Positions 7,576 to 15,597 of a DNA stretch of 41,420 nt are shown piece after piece (the first letter of the stretch is position 1; every line of letters starts with the position of its first letter). The notes under the pieces were generated by a model. That model was not told the origin of the DNA. It worked only from the letters and a program-made list of their open reading frames with translations, and searched no databases. This stretch comes from Chloroflexota bacterium (GTDB lineage Bacteria; Chloroflexota; Limnocylindria; Limnocylindrales; CSP1-4). The DNA lies in assembly GCA_021802825.1 (NCBI GenBank), contig JAJZRG010000027.1, positions 1 to 41,420 of the forward strand, written 5' to 3'. The position numbers and the translations under genes are program-made.

Positions 7576-7748
7576 CGCGCTATGGTCGGGACAACCCCTT
7601 TCAGACGCTGGTCATCACGGCCTACACGAGGCACTGGCCAGCGCTCGACGGATGGACGCTCGTCGAAGTCAGCGAGTCGACCCAGCGGGCATCCGACGGC
7701 ACCCGGCGATTCGAGATTGCCGAGGAAACGCCGCTGCTGGCGATCTGA
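7569..7748 (+). pseudogene. C-terminal fragment of an unidentified gene
   Basis: Between a stop at 7566-7568 and a stop at 7746-7748, this frame reads as believable protein (RDNPFQTLVITAYTRHWPAL, then DGWTLVEVSESTQRASDG and RRFEIAEETPLLAI) with no usable start codon. It abuts the 5' end of the minus-strand gene at 7575. Two start-less reading frames meeting head to head suggest a deletion junction. Function unknown. Confidence 0.35.
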
Positions 7749-7796
7749 CCGACGGCGACCGTTCGGGCCTCGGCTCGACTACCCGCGGTCGCCATT

Positions 7797-7928
7797 GTGA
7801 TCGGTGGCTGGATTCTGATCGGCATACTAGTCTTCGCTGCGACACAGTTGCCGTGGGCGCTCGCCCTCTGGCTCCTGATTGCATTGCTCGTGGGACTCTC
7901 GTACAGGTCGACGCCGACTACCCCCTGA
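7797..7928 (+). CDS. putative two-helix membrane peptide, 43 aa
   Basis: In the same frame as the preceding fragment, from a GTG at 7797, the sequence gives two hydrophobic helices (IGGWILIGILVFAAT and WALALWLLIALLVGL) ending with SYRSTPTTP. The open frame reaches back to the stop at 7746. No good ribosome binding site is visible. It could be a small membrane protein or the tail of the upstream fragment after a nonsense mutation. Confidence 0.35.
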   Translation: MIGGWILIGILVFAATQLPWALALWLLIALLVGLSYRSTPTTP

Positions 7929-8032
7929 GCCAGCGGTCGCTCATTGAGCCGCCGGCGCAGACTCGGGATGGTCACCCGCTCCCCATTGTCCCGCCATGCA
8001 CGTGGGACTTCCAACGCACAAAGGGTTGGTGC

Positions 8033-8383
8033 ATGATCCTGTGGGTCGTGATCATCATCCTGGCCGGATTGATTCTTTCGACGGCCGTGCACCTGCTCGT
8101 GCCGAACCCTGCTGACCCGCTCGCCTCGCACGCGCCCCTGTTCGGATTGCCGGACACGAATGGTGAGCCGCGAATGAGTGCGTTTGCTTGGTTGACGGTC
8201 CGGCCCAACTCCCGCGGCGTCGGGTTGCCGCGTGAACGCCAAGCTGGCCGAGGCGTCGGGTCGGCCGACGACGAACGCGCTCGCGGCGCTGGTCGCCGGA
8301 GTAGCGTGGCCCGGGGTCGCGGAAGGGCGGGCCGGTCGCAAGGACCGCACAGATGGTGCCCGGGATCGAATAGCCGACCGTGA
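8033..8383 (+). CDS. putative single-span membrane protein
   Basis: From the ATG at 8033 (weak AAGGG upstream), the first ~20 residues form a strong membrane helix (MILWVVIIILAGLILSTAVH), followed by LLVPNPADPLASHAPLF and a short loop. After about residue 65 the translation is Arg/Gly-rich and not protein-like, so the genuine gene may be shorter or frameshifted. It converges on the response regulator gene that ends at 8391. Confidence 0.3.
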   Translation: MILWVVIIILAGLILSTAVHLLVPNPADPLASHAPLFGLPDTNGEPRMSAFAWLTVRPNSRGVGLPRERQAGRGVGSADDERARGAGRRSSVARGRGRAGRSQGPHRWCPGSNSRP

Positions 8384-8390
8384 CGCAGGC

Positions 8391-9029
8391 TCAAGAGTGG
8401 GGAGATCGGGACCGCGTTGGCAAGTCAAGCAGCGCACCTCGATCGACGACGAGTGCAAGCTCCGTCCTGGTCATGACGTTGTAGCGAGCGAAGAGTCGGG
8501 TCAGATGCGCCTCCACGGCCTTGCGCGACACGCCAAGTTCTGTCGCGATCTCGTCGTTCGTCTGCGATCTCAGCAGCGCATCGAGAACCGCGTGCTCAGC
8601 CCTGGTGAGGGGCGCCCACGAGGCAGTGCGACTCTCGCGAAGTTGTTCTGCGGTAAAGGCGATGCCCCCGCCGGCCACCTGTCGGATCGCCGCGATGATC
8701 TCGGGTGACGCTGTCGTCTTGAGCAGGAAGCCCGAAGCACCAAGAGCCACGGCGGCAGACACGTACTCGGTGGTCATGAAACTGGAGAGGACGAGCACCG
8801 AAGGGCCATCGCCCCGGTCGGAGACCTCGCGCAGCAAGTCGATCCCGCTTCCGTCCGGCAAGCGGAGATCCAGTAGCAGGACGTCGGGGGACATACTCGC
8901 AAGCAGCTCACGGGCCGACGCGACGCTGCCCGCGACGCCCACCACTTCCATGTCGCCCTCCGCCCGAAGCGCCGCGACGATCCCGGTCACGACGATCGGG
9001 TGGTCCTCCACGACTCCGACGCGGATCAC
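8391..9029 (-). CDS. NarL/FixJ-family response regulator
   Basis: A receiver domain (VIRVGVVEDHPIVVTGIVAA; phospho-acceptor Asp in DVLLLDLRLPDG; conserved Lys in GFLLKTTASPE) is followed by a LuxR-type helix-turn-helix (LTRAEHAVLDALLRSQTNDE, then IATELGVSRKAVEAHLTRLF). It is a DNA-binding regulator that answers to the histidine kinase encoded just upstream. I start at the GTG at 9029 because it overlaps the kinase stop (GTGA) and GGAG lies eight bases before it; a GTG at 9038 is also in frame. It is a clear paralogue of the regulator at 32994-33644, sharing the receiver motif LVLSSFMTTEYVSAAVALGA almost residue for residue. Confidence 0.95.
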   Translation of the reverse strand: MIRVGVVEDHPIVVTGIVAALRAEGDMEVVGVAGSVASARELLASMSPDVLLLDLRLPDGSGIDLLREVSDRGDGPSVLVLSSFMTTEYVSAAVALGASGFLLKTTASPEIIAAIRQVAGGGIAFTAEQLRESRTASWAPLTRAEHAVLDALLRSQTNDEIATELGVSRKAVEAHLTRLFARYNVMTRTELALVVDRGALLDLPTRSRSPHS

Positions 9030-10630
9030 GGCCGCCACTCCAGCGTGACGGCCGCACCGCCAGTGGACGCCGGCTCCAGGGTAAGCGTTGCCCCGATTGC
9101 GGCGGCCCGCCGACGCATCGACACCATCCCCATGTGGCCGTCGCCCATGGCCTCGGCAAGCACGGCGGGCTCGACCCCTTTGCCGTCATCAGTTACCGTG
9201 AGTCGCACGAGCCGGGCTTCGACAGACCCGGCTACCTCGATGCGTGAGCCCTGTGAGTGCCGCACGGCGTTCGCGAGCGCTTCCTGCGTGATCCGATAGG
9301 CGGCGAGCTCGACCTCTTCAGGAGGCCTGGCGGCACGCTGGTACCCGGCTAGGTTGTCGATCGTGCACACGACCCGGCTGTCGTTCATGGTCCGGGCGGC
9401 GGCGGCGATTGCTGGCGCGAGTCCCAGATCGTCAAGCACAGGCGGATACAGCTCGGTCGCGACCCCTCGGAGGTGGCTCGCGACGTTCCGCAGCGAGTCA
9501 CGAGCGTCCTCCGTGTTGCCGTCAGTCTCGAGGGCATGGATGACACCGGCGATCTGCTGGAGGGGATCGTCGTGGATCTCGCGCGCCACCCTGGCCCGCT
9601 CCGCCTCCATGGCGCGGATCCCCTCGCGCTCCCGAACTTCAGCCAGGAGGAGACCGTCAAGCAGGCGCCCGACGCGCTGACGACTGCGCGCAAGGACCAC
9701 CAGGGGCAGGACCACCACCGTCACCGCGAGTAGCACGTGGATCCCCAACGCCGTGAACGCCACGGCGGCGGCCACCGCACAGGTGATGACGACTGCGTCG
9801 AGCAGCGCCACGGAGCTGACGACGTCGCGCAGTCGAGCGCCCGTCATGCCAAGGCCCGCAAGCAGCATCGCGAACGTGGAGGCCGCGATCCAGCCTCCGA
9901 CAATGAGGCGCGGGGCGTCGAGCTGGACGATCGGATCTGCCCACGCGAGGCCGACGAGCACGAAGAGACCGGCGACGAGTCCTGCCACCGCCGGCGCCCA
10001 GCTCCGCCCTTTCCTACGCCAGGCGATGACCCATGCCCACGGGGCGACAGCGGCAACCACGGGGATGAACAGGGCAAAGCCGAGGCCGTAGGACAGGAGA
10101 GCCGGTATCGCAGAGAGGGCGACAGAAGCTGCCGCGGCCTCCGTTGAAGATTCAGCGTTCGATCGCGCCGAGGCAAATGCGAGCGCCGCGAGCGCGCCGG
10201 CAAGCAGCGCTGCGACGCTACTGGCGCGAAGGATGGCTTCCGCCGGCTGGACTCCAACGAGCCGACCGTCTGTACCTGCGGTCTTGAGTGCCCAGCCACC
10301 CGGCTCGTCAGCGCGCCTGAACTGTATGACAGAGTCGCCAAGCCGGATGCCCGAGGCCTCTCCGAAGCTGTAGCGATAGACATCCACAACAAGTCGGGAC
10401 TGCTCATCCAGGACCACCCCGGAATCAATTGACCCAGTCAGGGCGATCAGGCCCGCCGAGAGAGCAACTGCCGTTGCGAGCGCGGCCGCCGCGAGCGACG
10501 CGCGCCTCATCAATTTGGCGCTCGCGGGGCGAACGGCGCCAGTAGGCAGAACCCTACCCCTCGCCTCGGCATCTACCGACTTATCGGACACGACTTGCCC
10601 CCATACCGTCACAACTGCGTCGAGACTCAT
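9026..10630 (-). CDS. membrane sensor histidine kinase (HisKA_3 type)
   Basis: A 534-residue kinase. After a cytoplasmic leader there is a membrane helix (residues ~44-66) and a short extracytoplasmic segment (~70-130; SRLVVDVYRYSFGEASGIRL, then GDSVIQFRR). Several more membrane helices fill ~130-310. The HisKA_3 dimerisation box is REIHDDPLQQIAGVIHALE, and the HATPase_c domain has EALANAVRHS, VTDDGKGV and GMVSMRRRAAAIGATL. The D in IHDDPLQ is a slight variation on the usual IHDxLGQ. It forms an overlapping pair with the response regulator. The start may be the ATG at 10630 or a GTG at 10591, which has GGGGG at better spacing. The gene is divergent from a secreted crystallin-like protein gene, with almost no intergenic space. 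Confidence 0.93.
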   Translation of the reverse strand: MSLDAVVTVWGQVVSDKSVDAEARGRVLPTGAVRPASAKLMRRASLAAAALATAVALSAGLIALTGSIDSGVVLDEQSRLVVDVYRYSFGEASGIRLGDSVIQFRRADEPGGWALKTAGTDGRLVGVQPAEAILRASSVAALLAGALAALAFASARSNAESSTEAAAASVALSAIPALLSYGLGFALFIPVVAAVAPWAWVIAWRRKGRSWAPAVAGLVAGLFVLVGLAWADPIVQLDAPRLIVGGWIAASTFAMLLAGLGMTGARLRDVVSSVALLDAVVITCAVAAAVAFTALGIHVLLAVTVVVLPLVVLARSRQRVGRLLDGLLLAEVREREGIRAMEAERARVAREIHDDPLQQIAGVIHALETDGNTEDARDSLRNVASHLRGVATELYPPVLDDLGLAPAIAAAARTMNDSRVVCTIDNLAGYQRAARPPEEVELAAYRITQEALANAVRHSQGSRIEVAGSVEARLVRLTVTDDGKGVEPAVLAEAMGDGHMGMVSMRRRAAAIGATLTLEPASTGGAAVTLEWRP

Positions 10631-10648
10631 GCGTCCTGGGAGGGGCAG

Positions 10649-11167
10649 ATGCGCCGTTGGCTGGTGATGATCCTAGCGTTCATGCTGACGATGTCGGTCG
10701 CGCCAGCCGCTGCCGCCGCCGACCCTGCCGAGGGCGGGGTCACGGCAGACCTTGACGGCGCGCCGATTGCGATCTCGGAGATCGCAGATCACTACTGTCA
10801 TGATCATGACTTTCCGCGGATCCACTGTTTCGCGCAAGCGCCAGCGCTCACTGCAGCCCTTCGCGAAGCGACCAACTCCATGAAGGGCGAAGGCGCCGCA
10901 GCGACCGCAGCGACCGACTACGTGATCGTCTACTCGGGCGTGTCGTACAGCGGAAGCTACATGTACGTGAGCCAGGACTATGACACGCTGGTCGTCGTCG
11001 CTTGGAACGATCGGATCCGCTCATACCGCAGTCTCAACGGCGCCGCCGGAGTCTTCTGGACGGACTGGTACAGGACGGGCTACAACCTCAACTTCTGCTG
11101 CGGCAGCTCGGCGACCTCGCTGTCATCGACTTTCGACCGGCAGATCACATCGGTCTACCGAAGCTGA
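10649..11167 (+). CDS. secreted beta/gamma-crystallin-like (peptidase inhibitor I36-like) protein
   Basis: The ATG at 10649 is preceded by GGGAGGGG. Residues 1-22 are a signal peptide (MRRWLVMILAFMLTMSVAPA). The mature part has a helical N-region, then a C-terminal ~75-residue domain (DYVIVYSGVSYSGSYMYVSQ; VVAWNDRIRSYRSLNGAAGV; WYRTGYNLNFCCGSS). Its Y-x-x-x-x-Y-x-G and WNDxIxSxR patterns resemble beta/gamma-crystallin or Streptomyces metalloproteinase inhibitor (I36) domains. It is likely exported, acting outside the cell as a structural or inhibitor protein. Its start faces the histidine kinase gene, suggesting control by that two-component system, though this is inference. Confidence 0.8.
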   Translation: MRRWLVMILAFMLTMSVAPAAAAADPAEGGVTADLDGAPIAISEIADHYCHDHDFPRIHCFAQAPALTAALREATNSMKGEGAAATAATDYVIVYSGVSYSGSYMYVSQDYDTLVVVAWNDRIRSYRSLNGAAGVFWTDWYRTGYNLNFCCGSSATSLSSTFDRQITSVYRS

Positions 11168-11929
11168 ATGCAGGTCGGCCCCAGGCGGGCCCAGCACCCG
11201 CTCTTGCCGCACCCTAGCGGTTGCACCCGTCCGCCCCGCCCTGTCCTGCGCCGTCTAGTGGGCGTTCCCAACTGAATTTCGGGAACCCTGGCTGGGGGCC
11301 TGGCCGCTCGGCGGTCGGGTGAGACGGGCCGGGCGGCGTGCGAGCAATTGGAGGGAGCGCCGGTCGCCGCGTCGCCCGAGGTGACGCAGGCGAGGACCTC
11401 GAAGCCGCTCGTGGTCGGCCGGGCCACGACAGCACGGCGTCGTTGACCAGCCTTGGGCGACGATGGTACGGACTGGCACCGTCAAGCGCGCGTCGCCTCA
11501 CCCGAAGTGCTTCCTCGGCCTCACGGCTTCGCTACCCGAGCGCTGACTGCGCGAGCGTCGCGCTGCTCGCGTCCTCGCCCCCGGAGACAAGCTGGCACGG
11601 GCTCGACCTCAGTCGCCCCTCGTACGCCGCCACCCGGGCCACGCACTCGCTTGTCCCATCGCCGCTGTAGTACGAAGGGCCCAGCCGGCCGCCCGTGACC
11701 ATCGGATGCAGCCCGCAGCGTCTTGCGTGTGAAGGGCTCCAGTGGTTTCGTGACAAGCATGGAAGAACGCGTTGACACCCTCGGTGAGGGCCCGAGCACT
11801 GCACCGAGCGTCAAAGGAACCACTCTCGGGACGCACTCCCGGCCGCTACTCACCGAGGTCGCGCTGACCGCCGACGTCACTCGCGCAGGGTTGACCGTCC
11901 GTGGCATCCAGCGCCTCCGCACCATCCGC
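11168..11929. other. non-coding stretch upstream of tnsAB, likely transposon end region
   Basis: No believable gene. The tnsAB frame is open back to 11723, but the first 69 codons lack protein character. A GTTCCC/GGGAAC inverted repeat with an 11-base loop lies at 11264-11286. Several copies of a TTGAC/GTGAC core on both strands fall between 11690 and 11910. Two of them share a longer pattern: GTGACCATCGGATGCAG at 11695, and TTGACGCTCGGTGCAG on the reverse strand near 11800-11815. In Tn7-like elements the end next to tnsA carries several TnsB sites of about 20 bp, so these are candidates only. I could not find a matching TGT/ACA terminus pair. Confidence 0.4.
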
Positions 11930-14449
11930 ATGAGCGGACCGACGCGCCGCGTGGAGAGCCGGCGGGTGAACGTCTCGGGGCGGGTGCCGAGCATCAAGAT
12001 GGGGGAGACCCGCCAGTCAGAGGCCGAGACGACCGAGGGCCTCGGCATCACGGAGTACGAGTCCAACCCGCGGGTGCTCGAGTTCTACGACCAGGTCGGC
12101 ACATTCTCCCTCGAGTGCCTGGATCGCCGAGGGCACCGGGGCCGGTGGCCGACCACTCCCGACTTCTGCGTCGTCGAGGAGACCGGGGTCTACCTCGACG
12201 AGTGGAAGACCGAGGCTGAGCTCCTGAACCTGGAGACGACCTGGCCCGCACGCTACCAGCGCGACGGGGCAGGCTGGCGAAGTGAGCCTGCTGAGCAGAT
12301 GGCGAGCCGCTACGGGTTCACCTTCCGCATCCGCACCCCGTCGTCGGTGCCCGACGAGGTCCGCCTCAACGGCAAGTTCCTCCTCGACTACCGCCGCGAC
12401 TCCGAGCGGGTGCCCGACGCGATCGCACGGCGCCTCCGCGATGCCGTCAGGGCCGAGAGCGGGCTCTCCATCGGCGAGGCCCTCGGTCGAGTGGGCGGAG
12501 CCCAGCACGCTGGCGATGTCTACCGGATGATCGTTCGGGGCGAGATCTGGTCAGACCTGCGTTCCTGCCGCCTTAGCGAGACATTCCGGGCGCCGCTCTT
12601 CATCTCGGAGGCGGAGGCGGCCAGCAGGCTCGCAACTGAGGCGCCCATCGAGTTCGTCGCTGGATCGACGGTCTGGTATGACCGACGGACGTGCCGGGTC
12701 ACGACGGTCACCGGTACCGTCGTCCATCTGGAGCTGCCTGGCGGCGGCATGCTGCCGGTGCCTCGGTGCGAGCTCGAAGACCTCGCGCGCCGCGGCCAGC
12801 TTGCGGAGCCCGTCGGCGACGCTGACGACAGTCCGATCATGGCGGCGTCTGAGAAGACGCTCCGCATCGCGGACGAGCGCTTCGCGATGATCCGAGCATT
12901 CCGCGAGACCGGTATCGCCGCCGTCCCGGTGTCGACGCTGCGGTCGTGGATCACCAAGCTGCGCCGCGCGGAGGCTGCCAACAAGAGCGGCTATCTCGGC
13001 TTGGTCCCCATGACGCGTGGCCGGAAGCCTGGCTTCCAATTGCCGGCGGACGCCGAGAAGGTCCTCCAGCACGAGATCGAGGCCTTCTACCTCACCGACG
13101 AAGCGCCCAATGCGCTCGCCCTCCTCGGCCGCGTGGAGAAGGCGTGTGAACTAGCGGGCGTCGACAGCCCGTCTTATGGCACCGTGCTGCGCCGGATCGC
13201 CGACCGCGACCGCACGGAGGTCGATCGGGCGCGAGCTGGCTACAAGCGGGCATACAAATCCAAGGACGAGTACTGGTACCTCGCCTCGGACACGCCGCGC
13301 CACGGGGAGCGTCCATGGGATCGAGCGCACATCGACCACACGCTGCTCGACGTGGTTCTGGTGGACTCGGAGTCAGGGCTCCCCCTCGGGCGTCCGTGGG
13401 TCACGCTCTTGATCGACGCCCACACGCGGCGCGTCTTGGCGTACTGGCTCTCGTTCGACCCGCCGAGCTGGCGATCATTGATGATGGTGGTGCGGCGATG
13501 CGTGGCGCGCTGGGAGCGGCTCCCCGATGAGATCGTTGCCGACGGCGGCAAGGAGTTCGGCAGCGTTTACTTCGAGCGCCTGTGCGCTGCACATGCCGTC
13601 GCGATCAAGCGGAGGCCGGGCGAGCCCCGGTTCGGTTCGGTCTTGGAGCGGTTCTTCGGCGTCCTGAACACGCGGCTCGTCCACCTGCTCGCCGGCAACA
13701 CCAAGATCACGAAGAACGTCCGGGAGATCACGGCCGCCAACGACCCGGCGCGGCTCGCGGTGTGGACGCTTGTCAAGCTGGGTGAACTGCTCGACGAGTT
13801 CCTCTTCTCAACCTACGAGCAGCTCGCTCACCCGGTCCTCGGGACGTCGCCGCGCGAGTTCTACGACCAGCGGCTGGCCCTGACGGGCGACCGCCCGGTC
13901 CGGGCGATCCCCTATGACGAGACCTTCCGGATGTTCTCGCTGCCCACCACACCCAAGGGCGTGGCCATGGTCGACGGACGAAACCGGGGGGTGAAGATCA
14001 ACGGGCGCCACTACCGGGCGCCTGAGCTCAAGCTGCCCGGCGTGCGCGGCACGCATGTCCCGGTGCGCTACGACCCGATGGACATCCGGCATGCGTACGC
14101 CTACGCCAACGGCACATGGATCGTGTGCTACTCGCAGTCGGTCAAGCACCTTGCCGCGACCTCAATGCGCGAGGTCAGCCTGATGGCGCAGGAGGCGCCC
14201 CAGCGAGCGAGGAATGCCCGCGCAAGGGCCCGCGACGACCGGCGCTCCATGACGGACCTTGTCGATCGGCTGCGTGCGACAGAGGCGTCGGAGCGCCAGG
14301 CAATGCACGACCGCGAGCAGCGGACGGCCGGCGGCGCACCTGCTGGCGTCGCCGCCGAGCCCCCGCGCGGGCCAGCCACCCCGTACGCAGACGAAGGGGA
14401 GAGCGCGGGGGCACAGGTCGGCCTCAAGACGTTCGAGGAGTACGCGTAA
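11930..14449 (+). CDS. tnsAB: TnsA-TnsB fusion transposase
   Basis: An 839-residue protein combining both cleavage activities of a Tn7-like transposon. Residues ~15-160 form a TnsA-like restriction-fold endonuclease: a conserved ITEYESNPRVLEFYDQ block, then TPDF with Asp78 and the paired Glu91-x-Lys93 in LDEWKTE. This would cut the non-transferred strands and allow cut-and-paste movement. Residues ~250-700 form the TnsB part, with an rve-type DDE core: Asp469 in AHIDHT, Asp538 in ADGGKEF and Glu573 in VLERFFGVLN. A beta-barrel region follows (~690-740), then a charged C-terminal tail that probably contacts TnsC. I chose the ATG at 11930; ATG 11999 is possible. The frame reads into tnsC with a TAATG overlap. 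Confidence 0.9.
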   Translation: MSGPTRRVESRRVNVSGRVPSIKMGETRQSEAETTEGLGITEYESNPRVLEFYDQVGTFSLECLDRRGHRGRWPTTPDFCVVEETGVYLDEWKTEAELLNLETTWPARYQRDGAGWRSEPAEQMASRYGFTFRIRTPSSVPDEVRLNGKFLLDYRRDSERVPDAIARRLRDAVRAESGLSIGEALGRVGGAQHAGDVYRMIVRGEIWSDLRSCRLSETFRAPLFISEAEAASRLATEAPIEFVAGSTVWYDRRTCRVTTVTGTVVHLELPGGGMLPVPRCELEDLARRGQLAEPVGDADDSPIMAASEKTLRIADERFAMIRAFRETGIAAVPVSTLRSWITKLRRAEAANKSGYLGLVPMTRGRKPGFQLPADAEKVLQHEIEAFYLTDEAPNALALLGRVEKACELAGVDSPSYGTVLRRIADRDRTEVDRARAGYKRAYKSKDEYWYLASDTPRHGERPWDRAHIDHTLLDVVLVDSESGLPLGRPWVTLLIDAHTRRVLAYWLSFDPPSWRSLMMVVRRCVARWERLPDEIVADGGKEFGSVYFERLCAAHAVAIKRRPGEPRFGSVLERFFGVLNTRLVHLLAGNTKITKNVREITAANDPARLAVWTLVKLGELLDEFLFSTYEQLAHPVLGTSPREFYDQRLALTGDRPVRAIPYDETFRMFSLPTTPKGVAMVDGRNRGVKINGRHYRAPELKLPGVRGTHVPVRYDPMDIRHAYAYANGTWIVCYSQSVKHLAATSMREVSLMAQEAPQRARNARARARDDRRSMTDLVDRLRATEASERQAMHDREQRTAGGAPAGVAAEPPRGPATPYADEGESAGAQVGLKTFEEYA

Positions 14450-15597
14450 TGGCCAGAAGCGAGAACTACTCCCCGGAGTCCATGGCGACGGATCTGCCCA
14501 CGGCTGACAGCGTCAAGTTCCAGGCGTTTCGGGCCTTCCGCGTGGCCCATCCCAAGCTCCTCGAAGCGAACGCTCGCCTCATGAATCTCCTCAGGTACCC
14601 GACCGGCGCCAACGCGATCCTGGTCATGGGGCCAACCGGGGTGGGCAAGACGACTCTCGCCGAGCGGGTCACGCGACAGATCGAAACTGCGTGCGCCGAC
14701 GAGATGCGGGCCGATCTCGGCTTCAAGCCAGTGATCCGCCTGCCTGTGCCGGCTCGGGCCGGGAACCAGATCTCGTGGCGCGACCTCTTTGTGCGGTCCC
14801 TCGATGCCCTCGAGGAACCGGGAGCTGACCGTAAGGACCCCTTCGTGCGACAGGCCAACATCGACCGCACGCAGTTCAAGTCGGTCGACGCGGCGCGGCG
14901 GGCGTTCGAGATCGCCGCCGATCATCGGCACCTGCGGTTCATCGTCCTCGACGAGGCCCAGCACCTGGCGTCCACGGCCGCCGGAGCTACCCTCGTCCAG
15001 CAGCTCGACCTGGTGAAGAGCCTGTCCGATGCAATCGAAGCCACCTTCGTGCTCGTTGGCACCTACGGCCTCGCACCCATGCTCGACCTCAACGCCCAGC
15101 TCGGGCGACGGTGCGAGGACGTCCAGTTCGGACGGTACCGCGCCGACAATTCGGTGGATTGGCAGGCGTTCGCAAGCGTCGTCAATACGTTCCAGGGCCG
15201 CCTGCCGGTTGAGGCGGTCACCCTTGTGGACCTCCTCGACTACCTGTACGCCGCTACGGCGGGCTGCGTCGGCGTCCTCAAGCGGTGGCTTGACCGAGCG
15301 CTGATCGACGCAATGCTCGGCACGGGAGAGGTGGACCTCGCCTGCCTCGACCGAACGCGGACGCGACAGGCAGCGGTCGCCCAGGCAGCCGTCGAGATCA
15401 TCGACGGCGAGCGAACCGTGGCCGACTGCCGCCTCGGAGACGATGAGGTGCGAGCTCTGCTCGGGATGCCCGGAGCCGGCGCGGCGCCAGTCGAGGGCGT
15501 TGGGGACAAGGGCGGTCGGACGAAGGTGGCGAAGAAACCAGGGCGGCCCCAGCCGGGCCGTCGCAAGCCGACTGCGGACAGAGTTGGCGTCGGGTGA
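14449..15597 (+). CDS. tnsC: TnsC-like AAA+ ATPase, transposition regulator
   Basis: A 382-residue ATPase that would link target selection to the transposase. Walker A is GPTGVGKTT at residues 61-69 and Walker B is FIVLDEAQ with Asp168 and Glu169. A sensor-like block, TFVLVGTYGLAPMLDLNAQL, follows, with an arginine pair in GRRCEDVQFGRY. The C-terminal ~50 residues are basic and disordered (GRTKVAKKPGRPQPGRRKPT), suited to DNA or partner binding. The ATG overlaps the tnsAB stop by one base, and the stop overlaps the GTG of the tniQ gene by four. These overlaps support a single operon. Confidence 0.92.
   Translation: MARSENYSPESMATDLPTADSVKFQAFRAFRVAHPKLLEANARLMNLLRYPTGANAILVMGPTGVGKTTLAERVTRQIETACADEMRADLGFKPVIRLPVPARAGNQISWRDLFVRSLDALEEPGADRKDPFVRQANIDRTQFKSVDAARRAFEIAADHRHLRFIVLDEAQHLASTAAGATLVQQLDLVKSLSDAIEATFVLVGTYGLAPMLDLNAQLGRRCEDVQFGRYRADNSVDWQAFASVVNTFQGRLPVEAVTLVDLLDYLYAATAGCVGVLKRWLDRALIDAMLGTGEVDLACLDRTRTRQAAVAQAAVEIIDGERTVADCRLGDDEVRALLGMPGAGAAPVEGVGDKGGRTKVAKKPGRPQPGRRKPTADRVGVG

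Noticed and set aside
11723..11929. N-terminal extension of TnsAB by 69 codons
   Set aside because: The extension has no protein character and overlaps the repeated TTGAC motifs, so the later ATG at 11930 was preferred.
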